Positions 34,393-43,499 of a DNA stretch of 64,000 nucleotides are shown here, in pieces. How positions within the stretch are numbered: position 1 is the stretch's first letter; each line of letters starts with the position of its first letter. Location of the stretch: contig NZ_CP094929.1 in NCBI RefSeq assembly GCF_022869165.1, forward strand, positions 3,348,001 to 3,412,000, written 5' to 3'. This DNA is from Sphaerochaeta associata (GTDB lineage: Bacteria; Spirochaetota; Spirochaetia; Sphaerochaetales; Sphaerochaetaceae). The notes under the pieces are model-generated. The model made no database searches. It saw nothing but the letters and a program-made list of their open reading frames with translations, and had not been told where the DNA came from. Position numbers and translations under genes: made by a program.

Positions 34393-35265
34393 ATGCTCAA
34401 AGATACCAAGGCCAACAAGATTTTCCTGATAATTCTGGTGGTTCTGTTGGCCCTCGGCTTCACCGTAAGCAGAGGGTGGACCATCCGTAGCAGGGACAGC
34501 CGGACCAACCAGTCCATCGATTTCGCAACCACCGATTCGCTGAAGGTTTCGACGATTTCCAATGACATCGTCATCGAAGTGGACAACGCCGCCAAAGGCG
34601 CTTCCGTTTCGATTGGAAAAAATGAGTCGGACGTCCTGTCGGTCTCGAAAACCGGCAGGAGCCTGAACGTGGACGTCAAACCCAAGAAAGCATGGTATTT
34701 CCGCTTCTTCTCCTACTCCCCCTCGGCGCTGGTCATCACCCTGCCCGCATCCCGCCTGGACGGCCTTGAGCTTTCCAGCATCTCGGGGGATATCCGGATC
34801 CTGCACCCCATCCAGGGCAGCACTTTGGTTGCCAGGAGCACCAGCGGAGAGATCGATTTCTTGACCTTGACAGCCGATCAGAGCATTAAACTGAGCAGCA
34901 TCAGCGGCAGCATCAATGGAAGTGAAGTTGCCGGTAAGCGTTCGGTTGAACTGATGAGCACCAGCGGAAGCATCGAAGTACAGAGCGTAGAGGCTCAGGA
35001 TGCAAATCTCAAATCCATCAGTTCCAGCATTGAGGCAGAGGTGGAGATCCTGGACGGAGGATCGCTGAACGCCGCCTCGACCAGCGGTTCCGTGCAGATT
35101 GATCTGAAGCAGAGCTCCAACCTGAAGATCCAAGCCTCCAGCACCAGCGGCCAGATAGTTTTCAATGATAAGGATATGGGAAAGAGTGCGGCATTTGAGA
35201 CGGGAAGCGCCAGAAACAAGGTGAACCTCTCCACTGTGAGCGGTTCAATCAAGCTCTGGTACTGA
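34393..35265 (+). CDS. DUF4097-family membrane-anchored beta-helix protein
   Basis: A 290-residue protein with an N-terminal membrane anchor (IFLIILVVLLALGFTVS) and an extracytoplasmic beta-solenoid. The repeats are obvious: short strands ending SSISGDI, STSGEI, SSISGSI, STSGSI, STSGSV, STSGQI. That pattern is typical of DUF4097 proteins, which in Firmicutes accompany PspC/Lia-type stress proteins. It starts one nucleotide after the pspC stop. The likely role is at the outer face of the membrane or in the periplasm, in envelope stress; the mechanism is unknown. Confidence 0.78.
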   Translation: MLKDTKANKIFLIILVVLLALGFTVSRGWTIRSRDSRTNQSIDFATTDSLKVSTISNDIVIEVDNAAKGASVSIGKNESDVLSVSKTGRSLNVDVKPKKAWYFRFFSYSPSALVITLPASRLDGLELSSISGDIRILHPIQGSTLVARSTSGEIDFLTLTADQSIKLSSISGSINGSEVAGKRSVELMSTSGSIEVQSVEAQDANLKSISSSIEAEVEILDGGSLNAASTSGSVQIDLKQSSNLKIQASSTSGQIVFNDKDMGKSAAFETGSARNKVNLSTVSGSIKLWY

Positions 35266-35285
35266 ATTGCAGGCATTACAGCCAG

Positions 35286-35311
35286 GCTGTCTCGAAAGAG
35301 GCAGCTTTTTT
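35286..35311 (+). terminator. Terminator of second psp operon
   Basis: Eight-base-pair stem GCTGTCTC/GAGGCAGC with a GAAA tetraloop, followed by six T. Confidence 0.85.
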
Positions 35312-35313
35312 AT

Positions 35314-35342
35314 TTGACTAGCAGTCTATCCATCGGTAGCAT
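35314..35342 (+). promoter_or_regulatory. Promoter of the DUF1576 gene
   Basis: TTGACT (35314-35319), 17-nt spacer, TAGCAT (35337-35342), starting directly after the psp terminator. Confidence 0.55.
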
Positions 35343-35365
35343 ACCTATATACCAGAGGAGGCACC

Positions 35366-36628
35366 GTGCAGCGTAGTGAAAAGCTTTTATATCTTCTGAT
35401 GGTTCTACTTATCACCTTGCTCTTCATTACCGCCATGGCCCTCGAGGGCCCGCTCGAGGTGGTGGGACAGGTTGTATCCTTACAGAGAGAAAGTGCACGT
35501 CTGATCAACGATTTCACCCTCTACGGGGTGGGAACTGCACTCTTCAATGCCGCAACCGTAGGAACGCTTGGTTTGGTTTTGGTCTACTTTGCCACCGTCA
35601 GTCTTTCTGGACCCACCCTCTCTGCAATCCTGACGATGATGGGCTTCGCCTTCTTCGGCAACACCCTGCTCAACTGCACTCCCCTCATCCTGGGAGTATG
35701 GCTTGCCAGCAAGCTCGCACGGAAAACCTTCGGTTCCTACAGTCTCATCGCCCTATTCGGCACCGCTCTCGGACCGCTGGTCACCTATGTCATGTTCTCC
35801 CTCGGCCTTCCTTATGCACTTTCCATCCCTCTGGGGTTGGTTTCAGGAGTTGCTGCAGGCTTCATCCTCCCTGCAGTCGCCGGCTCGATGCTGCAGCTTC
35901 ATCAAGGCTACAATCTGTACAACGTCGGCTTCAGCTGCGGCTTCATCGGCCTGTTTGCAGCGAATCTGCTGCTCGCATCCAACAAGATGCAAGCCATAAC
36001 CATTGCATGGAATACTGCGTACTCCCTCTCCCTCACCCTGCTTGTCCCCGTTTTCAGCCTCACCCTCATTATCACCGCCATCGTCGTCGACAAACCCAAG
36101 CGCAGCATGCAAGGACTGCTTGCCATCCAGAAGCTGTCCGGACGGCTTCCCTACGACTTTTTCGACACCGGGTATTTCGGCGGTACGCTGCTGAACATCG
36201 GCCTGCTCGGATTGTTGTACTGGACCTATGTACTGGTAGTTGGAGGTGTCATCAACGGCCCGGTCATCGGAGGAATCTTCACCATCATGGCTTTCGGAGG
36301 TTTCGGCAAAACCTTGAAAAACACCACCCCGGTGGTTGTAGGAGTCATTCTTTCCACCTTGCTGTTCGGCAAGTCCCTTACAGCCCCCGGGCCCTTGCTT
36401 GCAGCGCTTTTTGCCACCACACTCGCCCCTATCGCCGGTCAATTCGGCATCATCGCCGGCCTGCTTGCAGGCTTCATCCACCTGATCATGGTGGAAGTAA
36501 CGGCTTCCTGGCATGCCGGCCTCGACCTCTATAACAATGGATTTGCAGGAGGTCTGACCGCAAGTTTATTCATCGCCATCCTGCAATGGTACAAGACCAA
36601 TCGCCCGAAGGAGGATTTCACCACATGA
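35366..36628 (+). CDS. DUF1576-family polytopic membrane protein
   Basis: A 420-residue protein with about eleven hydrophobic segments. Two similar halves can be seen: GVGTALFNAATVGTLGL...MMGFAFFGNTLLNCTPLILGVWLASKL and GYFGGTLLNIGLLGLL...IMAFGGFGKTLKNTTPVVVGVILSTLL. That internal repeat and the GFxxxGKTLxNxTP signature fit DUF1576, a family found in spirochaetes and clostridia and thought to be transporters. The start is GTG with GGAGG at good spacing. Substrate unknown. The following small gene overlaps its stop and is probably a partner. Confidence 0.72.
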   Translation: MQRSEKLLYLLMVLLITLLFITAMALEGPLEVVGQVVSLQRESARLINDFTLYGVGTALFNAATVGTLGLVLVYFATVSLSGPTLSAILTMMGFAFFGNTLLNCTPLILGVWLASKLARKTFGSYSLIALFGTALGPLVTYVMFSLGLPYALSIPLGLVSGVAAGFILPAVAGSMLQLHQGYNLYNVGFSCGFIGLFAANLLLASNKMQAITIAWNTAYSLSLTLLVPVFSLTLIITAIVVDKPKRSMQGLLAIQKLSGRLPYDFFDTGYFGGTLLNIGLLGLLYWTYVLVVGGVINGPVIGGIFTIMAFGGFGKTLKNTTPVVVGVILSTLLFGKSLTAPGPLLAALFATTLAPIAGQFGIIAGLLAGFIHLIMVEVTASWHAGLDLYNNGFAGGLTASLFIAILQWYKTNRPKEDFTT

Positions 36629-37017
36629 AACGAAAAGAGTTTCTCGGACGACTGATTGGGGAAGTAACAAACTTCCTGCTCGAAGGCAATCCCCTCCGAC
36701 TCGTCGTCTCCCTGCACCAGGAAGACGATGGTGCACATATCAGCTTCTTCGACGACCGGCCGAGGTCGGAAGAGGAGATTCAGCGAATCTACAACTCCCT
36801 CAATCCCCAAAAGAGCAGACCAGAGCTCGCCGAATACTATGGTTTGATGGCCGGCCACGATATGGCGTGGGATGCACGACTGAAACTCATCGGCTGGCAG
36901 ATCAAGCATGCCAGTGTTGACAATTCGGACAGCGGATTGAGAATCGACCTGTGGTTGGGCAGTGATGCATTCAACCCGGAGAACTTTACGTTGAATAAGA
37001 AGGAAAAGAAGAAGTAA
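36625..37017 (+). CDS. Hypothetical cytoplasmic protein linked to DUF1576
   Basis: A 130-residue soluble protein with no recognised domain. It is acidic in the middle and ends with a lysine-rich tail NKKEKKK. Its ATG overlaps the stop of the DUF1576 gene (ATGA), which implies translational coupling and perhaps physical association. The frame has normal composition for this genome, so it is likely a real gene. Confidence 0.6.
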   Translation: MKRKEFLGRLIGEVTNFLLEGNPLRLVVSLHQEDDGAHISFFDDRPRSEEEIQRIYNSLNPQKSRPELAEYYGLMAGHDMAWDARLKLIGWQIKHASVDNSDSGLRIDLWLGSDAFNPENFTLNKKEKKK

Positions 37018-37018
37018 T

Positions 37019-37044
37019 TGCAACAAATCTTATATTTTTTGTTG
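37019..37044 (+). terminator. AU-rich hairpin after the DUF1576 operon
   Basis: Nine-base-pair inverted repeat TGCAACAAA/TTTGTTGCA around an AT-rich loop, beginning just after the stop of the preceding gene. The U-rich tract lies in the stem rather than after it, so termination is uncertain. Confidence 0.35.
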
Positions 37045-37122
37045 CATAAGCTCTTTTAGTTATGGGTTCTGTTGTATATTAATGCAGAATCTGTTGCATA
37101 ATATTCCAATTTTGGCTATCAT
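37040..37122 (+). promoter_or_regulatory. carAB promoter region with repeated TGTTGYATA elements
   Basis: TTGCAT (37094-37099), 17-nt spacer, TATCAT (37117-37122) form a promoter. Upstream and overlapping the -35 are three elements TGTTGCATAA (37040), TGTTGTATAT (37070) and TGTTGCATAA (37092). The last two are 22 bp apart on the same helical face. They may be operators for a pyrimidine- or arginine-responsive regulator; the regulator is not identified. Confidence 0.45.
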
Positions 37123-37150
37123 CCCTACAATTTAAGCGGATGGAGCAGCC

Positions 37151-38296
37151 ATGAACACATGCTTTCTACTTCTCGAAGACGGAACCTTGTATCAGGGCAA
37201 CGGGTTCGGATTGCAAGCCCCGTTGCTTGACGATCATCTCTGTGCAGCAGAGCTCGTCTTCAATACCAGTATGACCGGATATCAGGAGATTCTGACCGAT
37301 CCCTCCTACCATGGACAGATGGTGGTCATGACCTATCCGCACATAGGAAACTATGGCTGTGAGCCTGATTTCGATGAGGGGATTTCCTCTCCAAGTCCCA
37401 TTTGTTGTACCGCTCTTATTGTTCGAGCAGCATATGAAGGCCCTCTTCCTTTGAAGAGGGTCTCTTTAGATACCTACCTATCCGAGCATAAAACAGTCGG
37501 GATTACCGACATCGACACCCGCTGTCTTACCATCCATCTGAGAAAGCATGGTGCACAGAATGCAGCAGTCTTCCGGACCATGGACGGGAAGCTGACAGAC
37601 CACCAATACCACCGGGCTCTCGAAAAGCTTGCAGCCTACCCGCATGTCGGACAGCGCAATCTTATTGAAGGTGTTGCAACAAAACAGACGATTACAAACC
37701 CGAAGCTACCCAACCTCCCCAAGCATCCGAAGCTCAGGTTTGCCGTGGTGGATTTCGGTATCAAACGTTCCATCATCGCCGAGCTGTACAAACGGAATAT
37801 CGCCGTTACACTCTTCCCCCCTTCGGTCCAGGCAGAAGAGATACTTGGAAGCGGCTGCGATGCAATGCTGCTCTCCAACGGGCCCGGGGACCCGGCCCTT
37901 CTTACCGAAGCAGTGACGATGACCAAAGCGGTTATGGACTCCCTACCTGTCTTCGGGATCTGTCTGGGCCACCAGCTGATCACCTGGGCGCTGGGAGGAA
38001 GAACGTATAAAATGAAGTACGGCCACCATGGCGGCAACCACCCCGTCATCGACATCCGCACCAAAGCCTGCTTTGTCACCAGCCAAAACCACGGATACGC
38101 AAGCCAGGAGGATTCCCTGCCTTTCGAGGTCGCAGTCTGGCTGCGCAACGCCAACGACAACTCCGTCGAAGGGCTGTATCACACCAGCAAGCCCATATGC
38201 TGTGTACAGTTCCACCCCGAAGCCTCACCAGGCCCCCGGGATGCCTCATGGATTTTCGATACCTTCATCCGGACTGCACAGGAGGCAAAAGCATGA
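37151..38296 (+). CDS. carA: Carbamoyl-phosphate synthase small subunit
   Basis: A 381-residue glutamine amidotransferase subunit that provides ammonia for carbamoyl phosphate in pyrimidine and arginine synthesis. The N-terminal CPSase domain has FNTSMTGYQEILTDPSY. The C-terminal class I GATase has the nucleophile in FGICLGHQLI and the His/Glu pair in VQFHPEASPGP. It heads carAB, and its stop overlaps the carB start by 4 nt. The AT-rich leader holds direct repeats that may be operator sites. Confidence 0.95.
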   Translation: MNTCFLLLEDGTLYQGNGFGLQAPLLDDHLCAAELVFNTSMTGYQEILTDPSYHGQMVVMTYPHIGNYGCEPDFDEGISSPSPICCTALIVRAAYEGPLPLKRVSLDTYLSEHKTVGITDIDTRCLTIHLRKHGAQNAAVFRTMDGKLTDHQYHRALEKLAAYPHVGQRNLIEGVATKQTITNPKLPNLPKHPKLRFAVVDFGIKRSIIAELYKRNIAVTLFPPSVQAEEILGSGCDAMLLSNGPGDPALLTEAVTMTKAVMDSLPVFGICLGHQLITWALGGRTYKMKYGHHGGNHPVIDIRTKACFVTSQNHGYASQEDSLPFEVAVWLRNANDNSVEGLYHTSKPICCVQFHPEASPGPRDASWIFDTFIRTAQEAKA

Positions 38297-41200
38297 GTGC
38301 CAGAACCGACATCAAGAGGATTCTCGTCATCGGCAGCGGCCCGATCGTCATCGGCCAAGCCTGCGAATTCGATTACAGCGGGACACAAGCGGTCAAGGCG
38401 CTGAAGGAAGAGGGGTATGAGGTAATCCTGCTCAACCCCAATCCTGCAACCGTCATGACAACCCCCTCCTTGGCCGACAAGGTCTATCTCGATCCCTTGA
38501 AGGTAGAATATGTCGAACAAATCTTTCAACGCGAGAGACCCGATGCAATCCTGACCACCATGGGAGGCCAGAGCAGCTTGAACCTTGCCCTGGAACTGGA
38601 CAAGGCGGGATTGCTCGAGCAGTACGGGGTCGAGGTGATCGGCTCCTCCATAGCCTCCATCAAACTTGCCGAGGACCGAGGCTCCTTCAAACAAGTGGTG
38701 GAGGGACTTGGCTTGGAGAGCGCCAACAGCCATGTTGTACACTCGCTTGCTGAAGCACAGTCGAAACTTGCAGACTTCCCTTATCCGCGCATCATCCGTC
38801 CCTCCTATACATTGGGAGGAATGGGTGGCTCGATCGCCAACAACGAACAAGAGTTCCCCGAACTTCTGCTCCACGCCCTCGAGACCAGCCCGACCGGCGA
38901 GGCGCTCATCGAGGAGTCCTTGATTGGATGGAAGGAGTTCGAGATGGAGGTTATGCGCGACAAAGCCGACAACGCGATCATTGTCTGCTCGATCGAGAAC
39001 ATCGACCCCATGGGAGTGCATACCGGGGACAGCATCACCATCGCTCCCATCCAGACACTGGATGACAAGCTCTACCAAACAATGCGAAATGCTTCAATAG
39101 CAATCCTGCGTGCGGTAGGAGTCGACTGCGGAGGCAGCAATGTCCAGTTTGCAGTCCATCCAGAGACAGGGAGAATGGTGGTCATCGAAATGAATCCGCG
39201 TGTCTCCCGATCGTCGGCCCTTGCCAGCAAGGCAACCGGATTTCCCATCGCCCGCTGCTCGGCGAAACTCGCAGTAGGCTATACAATGGATGAGGTGGTC
39301 AATGAGATCACCGGCCAATCGGTCTCCTGCTTCGAACCGGTGCTGGACTACTGTGCCGTCAAGGTCCCTCGCTTCGAGCTGGAGAAGTTCCCCCTCCCAA
39401 TCTCGGCATTGGGAACACAAATGAGAAGCGTAGGAGAAGCCCTTGCGCTGGGGAGAACCGCCTTGGAGGCCTTGAACAAGGCCATCCGTGCATCCGAACG
39501 CAAGCTGGAAGGCTTGTGCGACCTGGTTGCGATCGGCCGCTACAGCGAAGTGGAGGTGGAGCAATTCTTAGGCAGTGCACACCCGCTGAGACTCTTGTCC
39601 GCCTATACCACGTTGGTCAGAAAAGGGCCATCCAGCCTGCCTATGATCGAACAAATCACCAAATTCGACCGCTGGTTCCTGCATCTGCTGGTGCAGCAAT
39701 ACGAGTTGGAACAAGCCATCCGCTCCAAGCTCGATCAGCAAACCCTGCTCGATGCAAAGAAGGCCGGTATCAGCGACCGTCATCTCGCCTTCCTTACCTC
39801 ACAAACGCCACAGGCCATCGAGCGGCTGCGCTATGCCTATGAAATGCACCCGGTAAATCACCATGTCGATACCTGCTCGGGTGAGTTCGATGCCCTCACT
39901 CCCTATTTGTATACCACCTACGACGAAACGACCGAGGCCAAGCCAATGGGAGAAGAAGCGGTAGTCATCCTTGCCAGCGGTCCGAACAGGATCGGCCAAG
40001 GCTTGGAGTTCGACACCTGCTGCACCCTCGCCTCCCTTGCCTACCGCAAGTTGGGCAAGAAGACCATCATGATCAACAGCAACCCGGAGACAGTCTCGAC
40101 CGACTTCAACATCTCCGACCGTCTCTATATGGAGAGTCTGGCTTCCGAGGAGGTCAAGGAAATCCTGCGTCTTGAACGAGCGAAGCATGTAGTGGTTCAA
40201 TTGGGAGGACAAACCCCGCTGAACCTTGCCGGCGACCTGATCAAGGCAGGCGCCTCGATAGTCGGAACAAGCCTGAAGGGACTGCTTGATGCCGGAGACC
40301 GTGGAAAATTCTCCGCCCTGGTCTCCGAGCTCGGCCTCAGGCAGCCGAAGAACCGCAGTGCCAAACGAACCGAGGATATCCTTCCCCTGGCCAAGGAAGT
40401 CGGATTTCCCGTCCTCATCCGCCCCTCCTTCGTACTCGGGGGACGAGGCATGTACATCGTCTATGATGAAGAGGCCTTGCTTGCGCTCACGCACCTTGAG
40501 GCCAGCGAAGAGGCTCCCGTTTTGGTTGACCAGTTTCTGGAGGATGCCTTCGAGTATGACCTCGATGCGGTCTGTGACGGCAAGAGCCTCTACATCGGAG
40601 GAATACTGCAGCATATCGAGGCTGCAGGAATCCACAGCGGCGATTCGGCCGCCGTCTTTCCACCCTACAAGTCCAGTCCCCAGATCCTGGAGCAGATGCA
40701 GGCTTGGGCGCACAAGCTCGCCATAGCCTTGGACACCAGGGGTCTGATGAACATCCAGTTTGCCGCCAAGGACGGGCTCTTGTACCTCATCGAGGTAAAT
40801 CCCCGCGCTTCCAGGACCATTCCCTTCATTGCCAAGACCTCTGGCGTCGATCTCATCGAGGCGGCGGTACGGGTCTGGGAAGGAGAGGATTTGGTCTCCC
40901 AAGGCTTGGTGAAAACCGTTGGAGGCAGGGCGATGGGAACTTGCAGGACCGGGTGGGCGGTCAAGGAAGCGGTGTTCAGCTTCGACCGTTTCTCCAATGT
41001 CGACCCCGCCCTCGGACCGGAGATGCGCTCAACAGGAGAGTCGATCGGCCTAGGTAAAACATTCGGCGAGGCGTTCGCAAAGAGCCAGATCAGCGCGGGC
41101 AACAAGCTGCCTGTTGCAGGAAAGGTCTTTGTCAGCGTCAACAAGAAGGACCGCGCCACCATTCTGCCGGTTGTGCAGAAGCTGGTAGGCCTGGGCTTTG

Positions 41201-41502
41201 CAGTAGCGGCAACCAAGGGAACTGCAGGCTTCCTGTTCGAACAGGGAATCTTGTGCGAGGTGATGCAGAAGGTCCATGAGGGGAGGCCGAACATCATCGA
41301 CTATCTGAGGAGCAGGCAGATTGCCTTGGTGATCAACACACCGATGGGCTACCAGGCACACGCCAGCGACGATGAGATCCGCAGCATCGCCATGCGACTG
41401 AAGATTCCCTACACCACTACCACCAGTGCCGCCATAGCTGCTGTACAGGCAATCGAATACCTGCAAAAAAAACAAGTGGTTGTTCGTTCCCTCTCTTCCT
41501 AG
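38293..41502 (+). CDS. carB: Carbamoyl-phosphate synthase large subunit
   Basis: A 1069-residue subunit of normal length that joins bicarbonate, ammonia and two ATP. It starts TDIKRILVIGSGPIVIGQACEFDYSGTQA. Two ATP-grasp halves are present (IIRPSYTLGGMGGSI near residue 170; VLIRPSFVLGGRGMYIV near residue 710), followed by the oligomerisation domain and a C-terminal MGS-like allosteric domain. The ATG overlaps carA (ATGA). Confidence 0.95.
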   Translation: MSARTDIKRILVIGSGPIVIGQACEFDYSGTQAVKALKEEGYEVILLNPNPATVMTTPSLADKVYLDPLKVEYVEQIFQRERPDAILTTMGGQSSLNLALELDKAGLLEQYGVEVIGSSIASIKLAEDRGSFKQVVEGLGLESANSHVVHSLAEAQSKLADFPYPRIIRPSYTLGGMGGSIANNEQEFPELLLHALETSPTGEALIEESLIGWKEFEMEVMRDKADNAIIVCSIENIDPMGVHTGDSITIAPIQTLDDKLYQTMRNASIAILRAVGVDCGGSNVQFAVHPETGRMVVIEMNPRVSRSSALASKATGFPIARCSAKLAVGYTMDEVVNEITGQSVSCFEPVLDYCAVKVPRFELEKFPLPISALGTQMRSVGEALALGRTALEALNKAIRASERKLEGLCDLVAIGRYSEVEVEQFLGSAHPLRLLSAYTTLVRKGPSSLPMIEQITKFDRWFLHLLVQQYELEQAIRSKLDQQTLLDAKKAGISDRHLAFLTSQTPQAIERLRYAYEMHPVNHHVDTCSGEFDALTPYLYTTYDETTEAKPMGEEAVVILASGPNRIGQGLEFDTCCTLASLAYRKLGKKTIMINSNPETVSTDFNISDRLYMESLASEEVKEILRLERAKHVVVQLGGQTPLNLAGDLIKAGASIVGTSLKGLLDAGDRGKFSALVSELGLRQPKNRSAKRTEDILPLAKEVGFPVLIRPSFVLGGRGMYIVYDEEALLALTHLEASEEAPVLVDQFLEDAFEYDLDAVCDGKSLYIGGILQHIEAAGIHSGDSAAVFPPYKSSPQILEQMQAWAHKLAIALDTRGLMNIQFAAKDGLLYLIEVNPRASRTIPFIAKTSGVDLIEAAVRVWEGEDLVSQGLVKTVGGRAMGTCRTGWAVKEAVFSFDRFSNVDPALGPEMRSTGESIGLGKTFGEAFAKSQISAGNKLPVAGKVFVSVNKKDRATILPVVQKLVGLGFAVAATKGTAGFLFEQGILCEVMQKVHEGRPNIIDYLRSRQIALVINTPMGYQAHASDDEIRSIAMRLKIPYTTTTSAAIAAVQAIEYLQKKQVVVRSLSS

Positions 41503-41508
41503 GAGCAA

Positions 41509-41537
41509 TTGCCTTTTGGGTCCTCTTACGATAGTAT
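41509..41537 (+). promoter_or_regulatory. aspS promoter
   Basis: TTGCCT (41509-41514), 17-nt spacer, TAGTAT (41532-41537), then a leader of about 32 nt with SD AAGGAG (41553-41557 region) before the ATG at 41576. Confidence 0.5.
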
Positions 41538-41575
41538 GACAATACTTTACAAAGGAGACCCAAGAGGGACCGAGT

Positions 41576-43372
41576 ATGTCTGAAGAAGTATTTTCCCAAC
41601 GAACAACTACCTGCGGGGCGCTGACCAAGGCTGACAACGGAAAAACCGTCGTCCTCAATGGCTGGGTGCACCGTGACCGAAATCATGGCGCACTGCATTT
41701 CATCAACCTCAGAGACCGTTACGGCATCACCCAGGTGGTAGTCGATGACGATGCGTCACCAGCTCTCCAGGCTGTTGCAAGCGAGCTTCGTCTCGAATAC
41801 TGCATTGCCGTCACCGGTTTCGTCCGCCTTCGGCCCGACTCCATGGTCAATCCCGAGATGAGCACCGGCGAGATTGAAGTAAAGGCACAGAGCATCGAGA
41901 TTCTCAGCCGCTGCGCCCCTCTTCCTTTCCAGATCGATGACGGCAAGGAGACACGCGAGGACCTCAGGCTCAAGTATCGGTACCTTGACTTGCGCAGCCA
42001 AGGCATGCAGCAAAGGCTCAAGCTGAGGCATGATTTCATTTTGGCGTGCAGAAAGTACCTTGCAAGTCGCGATTTCTATGAGATTGAGACTCCGACCTTG
42101 ATCAAGAGCACCCCCGAAGGTGCCCGCGACTTCCTGGTTCCCAGCAGAATCTATGCAGGCAAGTTCTATGCACTTCCACAGAGTCCCCAGCTCTTCAAGC
42201 AGATTCTCATGGTCGGCGGCATGGACAAGTATTTCCAAATCGCCCGCTGTTACCGTGACGAGGACGCCCGCGGTGATCGTCAGCTCGAGTTTACCCAGCT
42301 GGACCTTGAGATGAGCTTCGTCAAACGCGACGATGTCCTTTCCTTGATGGAGGACCTGTTCAACAGCGTCTTCAGGGAAGTCATGAACTACGAGCTGCCC
42401 GCACGCTTCAGACGGCTTTCCTACAACGATGCCCTGAATACCTACGGCTGCGACAAGCCCGACCTTCGTTTCGACCTTCCCCTCAGTGATGTGAACGACC
42501 TGGCCCAAAAGAGCAGCTTTGCCACATTCAAGGACATCGTCGCCAACGGCGGGTATGTCAAGGCACTGTGCGCTCCCAAAACCGAGGGTGTGGACTTTTC
42601 CCGCAAGTACATCACCGAGCTTGAGGATGCCGCCAAGATCTACGGAGCCCAAGGGCTTGCCTGGATAAAGGTGGGTGAGAACAAGAATCTTTCGGGTGGA
42701 GTGAGCAAGTTCTTCAGCGGTCTTGAAGCTGAGCTTGTCGAAAAACTCGGTGCCAACGAAGGGGATATGATTCTCTTTGTCGCCCACCAGAACTGGAAGA
42801 AGTGCTGTGCAAGCCTCAGTGCCGTACGTACCAAGCTCGGCAAGGACCTGAACCTTATCAGAAAGGGTTTCGAGTTCTGCTGGATCATCGACTTCCCCCT
42901 CTTCGAGTACAATGAGGCAGGCGGACACTGGGAGGCCGCACACCATATGTTCAGCATGCCCCAGGCCGAGTACCTCGATACCCTCGAGTCCGATCCGGGC
43001 AGCGTAAAGGGTGATTTGTACGACCTGGTCCTCAATGGGTATGAGGTAGCCTCCGGCTCGATCCGTATCCACGATGTCGAGCTTCAGAAGCGCATCTTCC
43101 GCATCTGCAACTTTGATGACAAGACAGCAGAGGAGCGCTTCGGCTTCCTGCTCAATGCCTTCCGCTACGGGCCTCCCCCGCACGGCGGCATTGCTCCGGG
43201 AGTCGACCGTATGGTGATGATCATGAGCGAGCAGACATCCATCCACGAGGTCATCGCATTCCCGAAGAATACGGCTGCAGTCAGCCCGATGGACGATTCA
43301 CCGTCCGAAGTCGACCAGCAGCAGCTTGACGATTTGCACTTGATCATCAACTATCCCAAGCCTAAAGCTTGA
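41576..43372 (+). CDS. aspS: Aspartyl-tRNA synthetase
   Basis: A 598-residue bacterial-type class II synthetase that charges tRNA-Asp (possibly tRNA-Asn too). The N-terminal OB fold has VVLNGWVHRDRNHGALHFINLRDRYG. The catalytic domain has the motif 2 segment CYRDEDARGDRQLEFTQLDLEMSF, the bacterial GAD insertion (about residues 285-415), and motif 3 GIAPGVDRMVMIM. The length, including GAD, is normal. I see no asparagine-synthetase or GatCAB genes in the window to judge whether it is non-discriminating. Confidence 0.95.
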   Translation: MSEEVFSQRTTTCGALTKADNGKTVVLNGWVHRDRNHGALHFINLRDRYGITQVVVDDDASPALQAVASELRLEYCIAVTGFVRLRPDSMVNPEMSTGEIEVKAQSIEILSRCAPLPFQIDDGKETREDLRLKYRYLDLRSQGMQQRLKLRHDFILACRKYLASRDFYEIETPTLIKSTPEGARDFLVPSRIYAGKFYALPQSPQLFKQILMVGGMDKYFQIARCYRDEDARGDRQLEFTQLDLEMSFVKRDDVLSLMEDLFNSVFREVMNYELPARFRRLSYNDALNTYGCDKPDLRFDLPLSDVNDLAQKSSFATFKDIVANGGYVKALCAPKTEGVDFSRKYITELEDAAKIYGAQGLAWIKVGENKNLSGGVSKFFSGLEAELVEKLGANEGDMILFVAHQNWKKCCASLSAVRTKLGKDLNLIRKGFEFCWIIDFPLFEYNEAGGHWEAAHHMFSMPQAEYLDTLESDPGSVKGDLYDLVLNGYEVASGSIRIHDVELQKRIFRICNFDDKTAEERFGFLLNAFRYGPPPHGGIAPGVDRMVMIMSEQTSIHEVIAFPKNTAAVSPMDDSPSEVDQQQLDDLHLIINYPKPKA

Positions 43373-43377
43373 TTTGG

Positions 43378-43405
43378 AGAGCCCTGGAGCAATCCGGGGC
43401 TCTTC
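43378..43405 (+). terminator. Hairpin after aspS
   Basis: Ten-base-pair stem AGAGCCCTGG/CCGGGGCTCT (one G-T pair) with an AGCAAT loop, followed by TCCTT. The T tract is weak. Confidence 0.6.
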
Positions 43406-43406
43406 C

Positions 43407-43477
43407 TTGACAAAGAGGGCAAACGGCCCTAGTGTGTAAAAGACATCTGCGGGACTGCAAATCCTGCGGATGTCTTT
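43407..43477 (+). promoter_or_regulatory. Promoter and 5' hairpin of the CDF transporter
   Basis: TTGACA (43407-43412), 17-nt spacer, TAGTGT (43430-43435). Immediately downstream is a 15-bp hairpin (43439-43453 with 43463-43477; two G-T pairs, 9-nt loop) followed by ATTCT. The hairpin would sit at the extreme 5' end of the mRNA, 22 nt before the start codon. Confidence 0.5.
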
Positions 43478-43499
43478 ATTCTATGCAGAGAGATGCCCT

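Noticed and set aside
41756-43246. 496-codon minus-strand frame opposite aspS
   Set aside because: Antisense shadow of a conserved synthetase, with no start signals.
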